In this document: one piece after another, positions 46,443-57,021 of the stretch
Layout: the number at the start of each line of letters is the position of its first letter
How positions within the stretch are numbered: the stretch's first letter is position 1
Assembly: GCA_037952775.1 (NCBI GenBank)
Contig: JBANAY010000001.1
Coordinates: 3,844,001 to 3,908,000, forward strand
Direction of reading: 5' to 3'
Length of the DNA stretch: 64,000 bases
Source of the DNA: Clonostachys chloroleuca
Lineage: Eukaryota > Ascomycota > Sordariomycetes > Hypocreales > Bionectriaceae
The notes under the pieces: model-generated
Told to the model about the DNA's origin: nothing
Database searches by the model: none
The model's input: the letters and a program-made list of their open reading frames with translations, nothing else
Translations under genes and position numbers: made by a program

Positions 46443-47214
46443 ATGGCCTCCCTCAGCCCTCAGATGTACGTTTCCATTGTCCTTATGCCAAAGGTCCTCG
46501 CGTGTGCGCGTAATTCCAGGGCGCAAAGTTGGCCACGAGTATATGCCCGTGGCTTGCCAACCAAGAATGAGACTGACACTCCTACAGTACCAACCTGATC
46601 ATCATGCTCGGCATGATGCAGGTGTCGAAGCGCATCCCCTTTGACGACCCCAACACCCTGAACATTGTCCGCGGCGTCTACCTCGCCAGCAATGTCATCA
46701 TCGCCCTGCTCTACCTCTACGTCCAGGCTCAGATCAGCAAGAAGAATGGTACCCACCCTCGCTTGATTGTGATTTAGCCCCTGCGTTTCTGCTTGAGTGC
46801 TGACCCTGGCCCTTTGTAGACATGACCACCCTCAAGTACGTCGAGCCCGCCCCTGTCGGCTCCAGCGAGGAGGGCAAGCTCGTGACCACCACGATCAAGG
46901 CCTACGACTCCCAGCAGCTCAAGAGCCTGTTCCGCGGCCAGCTCATGGGCGTCGGCATGATGGCATTCATGCACATCTACCTCAAGTACACCAACCCCCT
47001 CCTGATCCAGAGCATCATCCCCCTGAAGAGCGCCTTCGAGAGCAACCTGGTCAAGATCCACGTCTTCGGCACACCCGCCGCTGGCGACCTTAAGCGGCCC
47101 TTCAAGCAGCCCGCCGGCTTCATGAGCGCCATGCAGGGCGGCGCCGCCCAGAGCGACAAGAAGGCCGTCGAGGCCGCCGAGCGCTCCGGCCGCGGTGGCG
47201 CCAAGGAGGAGTAA
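46443..47214 (+). CDS. PHO88: PHO88/SND3 ER membrane protein
   Basis: Three exons: 46443-46465, 46588-46748 and 46820-47214, with introns of 122 and 71 bp, giving 192 residues, the usual length. Pho88 (Snd3) is an ER membrane protein of the SRP-independent SND targeting pathway, first found through phosphate uptake. MASLSPQ is followed by the membrane segment ITNLIIMLGMMQ, then GVYLASNVIIALLYLYVQ, and GVGMMAFMHIYLKYTNPLLIQSII. The C-terminus is a Gly/Lys-rich tail (ERSGRGGAKEE). The 23-nt first exon is fixed by the splice AT|T ACC giving QITNL. Strong codon bias suggests high expression. Confidence 0.93.
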
Positions 47215-48742
47215 GAGGGTGGATGTCGAGTCTGCGCGGGCACTGTATTTTATCATGGGTTCGCTTGGCTGTTGGGCTTAGATGTGCTGTAATGGATGGA
47301 TTCTGCATCTGATACTTTAATACACCACCGTTACTAGAGGACGTGCTTTCGGTGATGTCATGTACTTTGTATGGAAGCATGGAATATAGAGTTGAGACAG
47401 GAAGTCACATGTCATATGTTTTGTGACTATTCTTGGCACGAGATGCATAACTGTGAAAAGTCTGCATACTGGAAGGATGTGATATATTCATGACTCGGTC
47501 TGTGCTATCGATGTACCGTGAGTAGCTATTTACAACCAGGGACACCAATTGGGTATATTACGCGCGTATTGGATTATTAGTTAATTAATTAACAAGTAAT
47601 AACACAGTAGCAGTCTGAGTTGACCGGTTACTGTCTGTCATTTGCCAATTGATGATCTTGACAACTTCCATCTACTTCAATATCCTTAGGCCTGAGGCGG
47701 GAACAGACTTCTCTCCACCTGGCCCCGACCGTCTAAACTTAAGATATAGTTGATTAACAATGAATGCCGAGCACCCACCGAGTCCACAGCCGTGCATGTA
47801 TCGTCAATCTATCTATCGGTGCAGGTACCGAGTGACGACCGGAGAACGGGATTTCCGTTCATAAGTAGATGCAGCGGACAGCAATACACGCCGTCACCCT
47901 GGGCCAATCATGGGTGAGCGCGGATGAAGCTCCAAGGGGGATAGCGGGAGGGAGTGAGCAAGCGACACCCTCAAACCCTACAGTGTCATGGATCATGGAT
48001 TGATATTTGGGGGGGGGGGGGGGGGTGGTCGATTCACAGGCGCAACGATAGCCGGATGGAGCCTGAACTCGTCTGGATTGTCTGCTCTAATTCTAAAATT
48101 CCAAGCTCGTGCCAAAATGGGCCTGGCAACGTTTGGACGTGTATCTAGCCTGGGATCCGCTGTCGTGCAGTCTGTCCATAGCTCGGCTCATATGCCCTCA
48201 AGAGGGAAATTCGGTAGTGCTCTTGTGACATCAGTGAAGCAGATAGGGTGGGTGGGTTGATTGCTGTGGAGGGAGACGAGGATCAAGAGCTAGACAAGGG
48301 GGGGCGTGTGAAGTTTTCAAAGCCAAGGCTGAAGCTCTAGAGAATAAAGATGGAATACTACCAATGTCGTGGGCAAGAATCATCACCATCAACCATGTCA
48401 CTTTAGGGGCATCAATTGGGAAGGGCAGCTGAGGTGTGGTGCCTGCAATTAGCACCTGAGGCACTAAGATATGCGCGCATAAGGGTGGATAAGGTGGGAT
48501 TAGCGCTGCGTCGACGGTGATCCAATCCCTCTGCGCCCTGCGGAAACTACCGCCACCAACGACCGTAAAGAACATCGAGTGCCGTGAATGCAATCTGCGA
48601 CCCTCCATCCAAGCAACGGTCGGACAACTGAGCCGACAGCGAGACGACGACGGTGACGAGCGCCGGTCAGTGAGGGGACGGGGTTCGATCCGATCTGCCC
48701 TGTGTTTCGTCTATTCCTGTCTGACCTGGAGTCGCCCTGGCC
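47215..48742. other. 1.5-kb intergenic region
   Basis: 3' flank of PHO88 and 5' flank of RAD14. Contains a G17 run. No exon recognised. Confidence 0.4.
48009..48025. repeat. G17 homopolymer
   Basis: Seventeen consecutive G on the + strand. It could form a G-quadruplex. Confidence 0.9.
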
Positions 48743-50047
48743 ATGACGGAAAAGCGCTCCACGCCGCCACCGAGTGCTTCTAAATCGGCATCACAGGTGG
48801 CCTCGCCACCAACACCCGAGCTCGCCAGACGCATCGTGAGTCCACCCTGCCGCTACCGAGGCACCCTGTGGTTTATTTTTAATCTCTCCAAGAGTTCCTT
48901 TGTTTGTCGCCTCACCGATCTGACCTTGCATGCAGGAGGAGAACAGACTACGGGCCAAGGCGATTCGGGACCAGCGAGATGCAGAGAGGCGTGCAGCTGA
49001 TGGCGGGACCCCGACGATCCCCAAGACGGCCTCGGGCTTCGTAGCGACCGACAGCGTGCATATCGTCGGCGGCAAGCGTCCGATAGACGCCATCTCGAAA
49101 GACTCGGGGACCAACCGGGATGGGCGCAACAACGACGATGGGGCCCTGCGGCCTGCCCGCAAGTTCACCAAGTTCGTCGACTACAACATGAGCTCCATGA
49201 CCGACACCAAGGGTGGCTTCCTGTCGATCGAGGACGACCCGCACAACTACGCGCTGGGCAGCGCCGCGGCCGCGAAGGCCGGGCAGGCCGAGGCGGAGCA
49301 GAGGCCCAAGCACATGACGGCCAAGGAGTGGGAGCGCATGCAGCTCATCAACCGGCTCAAGAGGAACAAGGCGGGGCCCTTTGAGCCGGCGCTCAGCGCG
49401 CACGACGACGAGTCGAAGCGGAAGCGGTGTCTGGAGTGCCGCAGCATCGAGATCGACTTTGTCTGGGAGGAGGTCTTTCACGTCGCCGTGTGCAACCAGT
49501 GCAAGGACAAGTACCCGGAGAAGTACTCGCTCCTGACCAAGACTGAGTGCAAGGAGGACTACCTCCTCACCGACCGTGAGTATCCTTTCATTATCAAGGA
49601 ATGAGTGTATAAGCTAACTTGGTAATAGCTGAACTGCGCGACCCGGAGCTTCTTCCGCATCTGAATAAACCGAACCCTCACAAGTCCCACTGGCACGACA
49701 TGATGCTCTTCCTCCGCTTCCAGGTGGAGGAGTATGCCCTCAAGACCAAGTGGGGTTCCTCCGAGGCCCTGGACGCCGAGTATGAGCGTCGCGAGACCCA
49801 GAAGAAGGCGCGGAAGGAGTCCAAGTTCCGCGAAAAGCTCATGGACCTGAAGCGCAAAACGCGCACGGATGCGTTTCGCCGCCAGGCTGGCAACCTGTCG
49901 CGGACAGGGGCCAGCAAGTTTGGCGATGCCGTTGGGAGCGGCGGGAAGCATGTCCATGACTGGGGCCGTGCCGTGCTCAACGAGGAAGGCCTGACGGTCA
50001 AGACGTGCAACGAGTGTGGCATGGAGGTTGAGGAGTTGGAGTTTTAG
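48743..50047 (+). CDS. RAD14: nucleotide excision repair protein RAD14/XPA
   Basis: Three exons: 48743-48835, 48936-49575 and 49629-50047, with introns of 100 and 53 bp, giving 383 residues. Rad14/XPA verifies damage and scaffolds incision in nucleotide excision repair. The N-terminus carries an RPA-binding-type helix (EENRLRAKAIRDQRDAERR). The zinc finger is C196-x2-C199-x17-C217-x2-C220 (CLECRSIEIDFVWEEVFHVAVCNQC). The DNA-binding XPA_C region follows: LTKTECKEDYLLTDPELRD, then MMLFLRFQVEEYALKTKWGSSEALD and a basic KKARKESKFREKL helix. The C-terminus ends in a second Cys pair (CNECGMEVEELEF). It converges on the GH31 gene, with 307 bp between stops. Confidence 0.94.
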
Positions 50048-50354
50048 TCTGTCATTTTGTTACTTTGGGAAGGTGTTTGGGTTTAGGTACGGTTATACCC
50101 CTTTATTGATGTTTATGAGACGAGTCTTTGCTACAAGACTAGGACTTGACAGGTTACGGAACACGGGAAAATTTATGGATGGAAAATATCAAGTGTAAAA
50201 TCTGATAAAACAACACGTGTATCATTCTATGATTTATGCCACGTGGGCTATGCATATCCCTAGGTCCCTCCCCGGGTACCTCCATGAAGTCGTGAAATCT
50301 GTTCCCTTTTTTACTTTATATCTAATTTTACTTGTTTCTGCCGTTATTAGGGGT
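50048..50354. other. short intergenic between convergent genes
   Basis: AT-rich spacer of 307 bp that must hold the 3' UTRs of RAD14 and the GH31 gene. Confidence 0.4.
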
Positions 50355-52966
50355 TTACGACAGCTCGAATCTTCTGCGGTTGACTTCGTCCCGCCCCTTG
50401 TCGGACACGGTGGCGCCCTCGCTGGTGACGGTCCTCTCGTCGCCGACGGGCAGGATGATAGTGAGGGTCTTCCAGGGGGCGACGAAGCCGGAGGACTCGT
50501 CGCGCTCGAACTTGACCTTGACCTCCTCGTCGGCCGCGGCGTAGGAGATCTTGTACGTCGACACCTTCTGGGCCTCGGCTGTGCAGACGCCGTCGTCCTC
50601 GTACCAGGTGTTCTCGAACCACTTGCCGCTGCCCGAGCCGGCGGGGGCGGGGAAGATCTCGACGCCGCGGTAGTCGTCGAGGGGCAGCTCGGCCGGGTTC
50701 TCCGTCTCGCCGGCGGACAGGACCTGCACGTCGCGGCCGACCTGGATGGCGCGGCCGACCTTGGCGAGGAGGGGGATTCCGGAGCCGTGCCACTCGGCGT
50801 CGATGGTGGCCCACTGGCCGGCGGGGAGGTGCTGGAAGGGGGCGTTGAGGTTGAGGAAGCCTTCGTCGGCGTCCGAGGCCCGCGGCAGGTAGACGTCGGC
50901 CTTGCTGACCCCGGGCTCGTAGACGCCACCGACGAGGAGGCTGTCGCCGAGCCAGTACTGCTCCTCGCCGTCGGTGACCCTCTTGGCCCAGACGTTGGGG
51001 TCCGACTCGTAGCCCCAGCCGGTCCAGCGCTGCGGGGGCAGGGCCGACTTGTGGCTCTGCAGGGCGGCCGAGTAGATGTAGGGCATGATGGCGTAGCGGC
51101 GCTTGATGGCCTTGCGGACGTGCGGGGTGATGGCCGGGTACATCCAGGGCTCGATGACATCGCCGACCGAGTTGTCGTTGATGGTCTTGAAGCAGTTGAT
51201 GGCGAAGCGCGGGGAGTTGCAGCCGAGCTGGACCCAGCGGAGGAGGAGCTCGGGGGTCGGCTGGGGGCCCTCGAAGCCGCCGATGTCGTGGCCGTAGCAC
51301 TGCATCAGGGAGATGCCCGCGGTGAGGGACATGGCGTTGGCGCCCTTCATGTTCTCCCAGCTGGTGACGTTGTCGCCGCTCCACGTGCTGGCGGCGTAGC
51401 GGAAGGTTCCAGGGGTGCCGGCGCGGGTCAGGACAAAGGGACGCTCGTTGGGCTTGGCGGCCAGCATGCCATCGTGTGAGGCCTTGCCGTGAAGTTCGGT
51501 GTTGATGTGGCGTCCCCAGAAACCGACCTGGGGGCGGTCCTTGGCGCTCTCGGGGACCTTGATGAGGGGGTTGTCTAGGCGGCACTCCCAGTCATCGTCG
51601 ACGATTGTGTATCTAGAAAGTGTTAGCTACAGAACGGGGATAGAGATGAAGTAGCGGATAGAGAAAAGACGTACTCGTTGTTATCGTTCCAGAGGCAGCA
51701 CACGCCCTCCTTGACGAGCTGCGTGGTGCCCTCACGCCACCACTTGAAGCCAGCTTCAGAGGTGAAGTCAATGTGGCCACCGACGTCGCTCTCACCACCG
51801 CCGGCACTCCAGAGACGGGTAGCACCAGCCTCGCCGGTGTGGGGGTCCTTGAAGAGCGCGCCAGCCTCCTTGAGCCTCTGGTAGTCCGGGTGGCTGGACA
51901 GGATGTAGGGTTTGATGTTGGCGATGATGCGGATGCCCTGCTTGCGGTACTCCTTGAGGAAGGCCTCCGGGTCGGGGAAGCGGTACCGGTTCCAGTTGAA
52001 GACGTGGCGCACCTTGGGCTCCTCGTGGGAGATGGAGTAGCCCGAGGACAGCTGGTGGGCGGAGCAGGGGATGTCGTTCTCCTTGAGGATGCGGGCCACC
52101 TCGAGGAGGGCCTCGGACGCCTTGGGCTCGTCGAGCTGGGCGTACTTGTAGCCGCCGGAGAGGTAGCCAAAGGCCCAGCGGGGGACGAGGAGAGGGAAGC
52201 CGGCCAGCTCGGCGTAGGAGGTGACTACGTCCTGCAGGGTCTTGCCCACGATCGTGTACTCCTCTAGACCGCCGTAGTCTTGTCTCAGGACGGAGTAGAA
52301 TCCCCACATGCCGTCCATCTCGCAGCCGATGGAGTACATGCCTCGGGAGTGAGAAGTAGAGAAGGTAGCCACGCATCCGTTGGGGGTGGCATTGATGAGC
52401 AGGGGGATATGCTTGTACAGAGGATCAGTGCGGTACGAGTCGTAGCCGAAGCTGTCTGTGGCATTGAGCTCGAAACGGCGGCCGGCCAAGTTCATGGGAG
52501 CTGCCTTCTCACCCAGACCAACGTAGAGGGTGTTGCGGTTGTAGCGGGTGTAGTGAGCGACACCATCGCCATTGACCGTGTATGAACGGTGAGGCACATC
52601 CTGGCGGAGAGGAGCGCCGCTGGAGCCCTTGCGGGAGATGGTGACCAGAGGAGTCGACGACGTCTCCCAGTCGACCCTGGCCTCGAAGTCCCCGGCATCG
52701 ATGGTCTTGATGGAGCCGGCGGTGGTGCTGGTCAACTGGGCGCCAGACAGGTCCTTTGTGGGAATGGGGATGTTGGGGTACGGGGCAGTGGGATATCTGC
52801 TGGAGGTGAAGCTTGTGCGGAAGATATTGGGACGCACAGCCTCGAACTGGAATGTGAAGTCCAAACCCTGGTCGTCGCTGGTGAGCGTCACCGAGGGGGC
52901 GGCAGCCTCGCTCGCGGCGGTGGCAGACACCCACTTGGCAGGGATGCGTTCGCGCTGAGGAGCCAT
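50355..52966 (-). CDS. glycoside hydrolase family 31 (alpha-glucosidase/alpha-xylosidase type)
   Basis: Two exons: 51675-52966 and 50355-51612, with a 62-bp intron, giving 849 residues. GH31 enzymes hydrolyse alpha-glucosidic or alpha-xylosidic bonds with retention. The nucleophile region is CLWNDNNE, nucleophile D428, cut by the intron within the Glu431 codon. The acid/base is in WSGDN (D511). Other family blocks are RWAFGYLSGGYKYAQ, NRYRFPDPEAF, SPRFAINCF and YWLGDSLLVGGVYEPG. There is no signal peptide from the chosen start, so a cytosolic enzyme is inferred. The frame is open upstream to 53113, but MAPQRERIPAKW (52966) is the more plausible start. It is divergent from a Dal5-type transporter, with 988 bp between start codons, so co-regulation is possible. 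Frame intact. Confidence 0.92.
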
Positions 52967-53954
52967 CTTTTGTGATATAAGAAGATGAAAAGAGAGTGAT
53001 GGATGACAAGAGAGGAAACGCTCGAAAGCTGAGTGTACGGCCCTTAAGAAGGTCGATGAGACTTGACTTGCTTCTTCTTGTGAGTGAGATGCATACAGTT
53101 CACGACGGCCCAAGCGATGTATAGTCCGGCAGCGTCCCGACGAACGGACGGAAATAGCCTGCCAACAGCGACACGAGCGAATTCTTCTGGCCTTCCATGT
53201 GACCTCGTTTCCCCGAGCAGCCCCTCACGCCTCCCCACAAAGCTCTGGGTTCTCCGCGCGAGCTGAGACTGACGTCTCGCGAGGCCATTCGTCCTCGTCC
53301 CATCCGTGATGCGTGTATGGTTGCAGCGGTGGGCTGGGGTCGGCAACAGAGCCAGAATCTGCGAGGAAATGGCCCACGGTCTGATGACCAGGGCCATGAT
53401 TGGTTGCTTGGCGTTGAGGCTCGGCTTTGCGTTGGAAATCTCCGACCCGGATTTGGATGAAGCGGCTCCAGTGCCGAATTCTCCGGCACTTGCCAGTAGT
53501 TCAGCCTCTAGATTCCCCTGGATGCGGCTCGAGCGAGTCATTGATTCCACTGTAGTCCAGGGCCCCTTCTCCAGAGTTTGCTGAACCATGACCGAGGTCC
53601 CCAGACGGAGACTCCAGCAATTTTAATGTGTCAATGCTACATTCTCCGCGTCCCCATGGGGCCATTTTTTTTCTCTTCTCCCTGTTTTTTTCCTCTGACG
53701 AGCAATTATTCAGTCTATTAATCACCCACCCAGACTACTGGGGCTAGGATCGGATCCAATTCCGTTCCACGGAGAATCAGGAAACCCTTGAGAACGCGGT
53801 GGCGACGTTGGACTATATCTGCTCGACATCCCTCCCGGTTCTCATCTGATAGCACCCAAGATTATCAAGACGTTCCATCTGTCCCAATTCGGAACCTGAA
53901 GCGTCTTGATTCATTACCCTCCTCATCCATTATCGTTTCAGAGTTTCGGTCAAC
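52967..53954. promoter_or_regulatory. divergent promoter region, GH31 / MFS transporter
   Basis: 988 bp between two start codons pointing away from each other. The right end is CT-rich before the transporter start. No exon seen. A shared control region is inferred from position only. Confidence 0.4.
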
Positions 53955-55994
53955 ATGGCTGCTGAGAACAAAGAGACCGTGGACGACATCCAGGTCGAGA
54001 GCGCGACCCAAGTCCAGAACGACAAGGGTGCTGCTGCTTCTCCAGACGGCAACGATGACCTCGCCAAGAAGTTTGCTGGCCAGAAGGGCGCCGCCGCCGA
54101 GTTCCTCAAGCAGATCGAGCAACCCATTGTCGTGACCCCTGAAGACAACAAACGCGTTCTTCGAAAGATTGACTGGCGCATCCTGCCCATCATTCTCTTC
54201 GTCTACTGCCTTCAGTCTCTCGATAAAACAACTCTCTCTTACGCGTCCGTTTTCGGTCTTATCAAGGACACCAACCTCGTCGGTGACCAGTTTTCATGGC
54301 TCGGCTCCGTTGTCTACGTTGCCCAGCTGGTCTTCCAGCCTCTGATTGCCTATTTCCTCGTCAAGTTTCCCATTGGAAAGTTTTCTGCTACCATGGTTTT
54401 CTTGTGGGGCGCGGTTCTTTGTAAGAGGCACATTCATCGACAACAACTCAACGTGCTAACCAATTTTAGGCTGCATGGCCGCCAGCCATAACTTTTCCGG
54501 TCTTATGGTAACTCGGCTACTCCTCGGCAGTTTCGAGGCCTCAGTTGGTAAGTTCCTGAGTTGTCGGGCGGCGGTTGTGGTTGACGCGAATATCAAACTG
54601 ACAACTCTTAGCACCCACATTCGTCGCCGTTGTTCAAATGTGGTATCGACGACGAGAACAAACGACAAGAAATGCCGCCTGGTATAGTACCTTAGGCATC
54701 GGTAAAATTACCCTTTTCGGAAGACTTTCTCGTGATAAAATAGCTAACGTTTGATAGTGAATAGTATGCTTGCCCCGATGTCGAAACACTTCCCATATTC
54801 TAACGTTTGATAGTGCTGGGAAGCTTACTCGCGTATGGACTTGGGCATATCCAGTCATCCCTGCGCCCCTACCAGATAATTTTCCGTAAGAGACGTTGTT
54901 AACTCGTTGAAAATACTGTTTAGCTGACAACCCGGCAGTCTTTTGTGGCGCTGTCACCGTTGCCTTCAGTGCTGTTATGTTGTAAGTAACTCTTTCGAGC
55001 TCACATAACTCTAAAGAAACCTCTAATAGGTATCTCTATAGTATCTTTATGCCAGACTCTCCAATCACAGCCAAATTTCTCAACCAGGAGGAGAAACATG
55101 TCGCGGTCGAGCGTCTACGAATGAATCAACAAGGAATGGGCTCTGGAGAATGGAAATGGGACCATGTTAAGGATGCTGCACTCGACCCAAAGACCTACCT
55201 TTGGTTCACTCTCATTTTCCTCATCTCGTACGTTCCAGAATGACAGCTTCAAGGTACTTGTATCTGGTTGCTAACTCCTTTCTAGCATCCCCAGCGGTGG
55301 AATCTCAACTTTCGGACCCCTTATCATCGAAAGTTTCGGCTTCGACAGCTTCACAACCATCCTGTTCAACATCCCCTTCGGTGCGGTTCAGATGATTGCA
55401 ACCCTTGGAGGTGCTTTCCTGGCCGACAAAATCCGCATGAAATCTCCCGTCCTCCTCCTTCTCTGCCTGCCCCCCATTGCCGGATGTTCTATCCTGATGG
55501 CTGTTGGCCGCTCTCCCTCCGATCGCGCTGTTCTTCTTACCGGATACTATATTGTTTCTTTCTACCCCGGTATCTCCCCCCTGATCTACTCCTGGTCTGG
55601 CCAGAACACTGGAGGAGACACCAAGCGTAAAGTCACCACCGCCATTATCTTTATTGGACAGTCAGCGGGCAATATCGTTGGCCCTCTTCTGTTCCGCCCT
55701 GCTGAGAAGCCATACTATTCCCGCGGCCTTCGGGCTAACTTGGCCATCTTTGTTGCTCTCGCTGTGGTGGTTGCACTCGGCATGCTGCTCATCAAGATCC
55801 TCAACAAGAGACAAGCCGCTAAGCGTGTCGCTATGGGCAAGTCTGAGCATATTGTCGATGTCAGTATGGCTGCAGGCAATGCGATTGATAATGATGAGAA
55901 TAAGGCGCAGCAGCTTGTTGACGAGGCTCAGGGCGACAGCGCCTTTGATGATATCACGGACAACAAGAATGAGGATTTCATCTATGTATACTAA
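53955..55994 (+). CDS. MFS transporter, Dal5/allantoate permease (anion:cation symporter) family
   Basis: Eight exons: 53955-54420, 54470-54547, 54612-54701, 54758-54763, 54814-54885, 54939-54981, 55042-55227 and 55286-55994. Total 1650 nt, 549 residues. Dal5-family members import carboxylates, ureides, vitamins or dipeptides; the substrate here is unknown. Signature blocks are RKIDWRILPIILFVYCLQSLDKT, LLLGSFEASVAPTFV, WYRRREQTTRNAAWYSTLGI, GSLLAYGLGHIQSSLRPYQ and FMPDSPITAKFL. About 12 membrane segments lie between two charged termini. The fourth exon is only 6 nt. Exon 7 has two possible acceptors, at 55029 and 55041; the latter gives AVMFIFMPDSP, the better match. The intron density in the middle is high compared with neighbours. 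Phases of all eight exons agree. Confidence 0.9.
54758..54763 (+). other. 6-nt microexon of the MFS transporter gene
   Basis: TGAATA is flanked by a TAG acceptor and a GTATGC donor. Including it gives codons GTG AAT ATG (V-N-M) and the family-like string GIVNMLGSLLAYG. Skipping it would keep the frame and remove two residues. Both flanking introns (54702-54757 and 54764-54813) end in the same 14 nt, CTAACGTTTGATAG. Confidence 0.7.
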
Positions 55995-57021
55995 TTTAGT
56001 CAGGATTTGGGGTTTCGGAGGTCTCTTTTCTCTTGTATGACAGAGTTGTAGAGAGTTGTGGATAGTGGTCCAGGTCTCATCGAGTGAGCAGGACTCTTGG
56101 TTGTACATACTCCACAGACTAATGCAACGAGCCCTTATCTAACCTCGTGCTTTGCGAAGAAGTCTTCTAGAGTATAAATCTATGAATCGTGTTTCAGTGC
56201 TTGACGGGCGAAGTCTTTGTGTTGTTAGACGACAACCTCAACCTCTCGTGTTTCACTCAATTGCTCTTAGCGTTATTGGGTTACAATCATAACCTCAATA
56301 GTCACAATAAATGGCAAATGAAAGAGACAAATTGCTTATTGCTTTGATATTTGTTATTTGTTGTGTTAGGCTAGTTACTCTTGTGTCGGAACTCAATGTC
56401 AATGGTCTGTCGGCTTGAAGCCTATTACCTCAATACGTACTGCTAGAGCTTCTCTTGTGTTTAATTCATGTTCCTTACGCTCCTGAGATTGCTTTACTCT
56501 CTTTCCCAATGAATCAAAGAAATCAGCCGAAACTATACCCTTTCAATGCTTCGTAGGCTTTTTCCGGAGCATAACTTGAGTACTAGGCCGTCCCGCCATT
56601 TGTCGCTCATAACGGCCACGACCAATACCATGTATTTGATCCTGGGTCTTGGGTCTGAGTTCTTATATGACTTGGCTCGCCATTGTCTACATACAACTTA
56701 CCTTACTAGGTAGGTAAGTGCATTGCATTGGGCAACACACTGATTGAGTTTGCGCTTGGCAGCTTTGAAGGTGGTCATTGCGGAATAGAAGGAGCAACTG
56801 GACCCTTGACCTCGATGGCTCCTGCCTCGATTTGGCTCCTGCCTCGATTTGATTTTAGGCTACACAATACGCGTAAACAGCCACGTCTGCATACAAAAGC
56901 ATTCCTTGACTTGTGTTGTTTTCCTGCTCCTCTCTCTGTTAACTGCATTGACAATCAACAAGTGTTTCATTCTGCAACAGTACCATCAACAACAACTTTG
57001 TTTGCCATCAACTAATGAACA
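55995..57021. other. intergenic
   Basis: AT-richer than the left part of the window. Contains a perfect 17-bp tandem duplication (56817-56850). No exon recognised before 57022. Confidence 0.4.
56817..56850. repeat. 17-bp perfect tandem duplication
   Basis: GGCTCCTGCCTCGATTT occurs twice head to tail without a mismatch. Confidence 0.9.

Noticed and set aside
50217..51479. 420-codon plus-strand frame over the GH31 gene
   Set aside because: Exactly antisense to GH31 exon 2, Gly/Val/Leu-rich composition typical of the complement of a GC-biased gene, no motif.
50347..51585. 412-codon minus-strand frame in GH31
   Set aside because: Alternate frame of the same strand as GH31; Arg/Pro-rich with no family motif, whereas the GH31 frame carries the catalytic residues.
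50355..55994. GH31 plus transporter as a catabolic gene cluster
   Set aside because: Two divergent genes are not enough. The transporter belongs to the Dal5 family, not a sugar porter family, and no regulator is adjacent.
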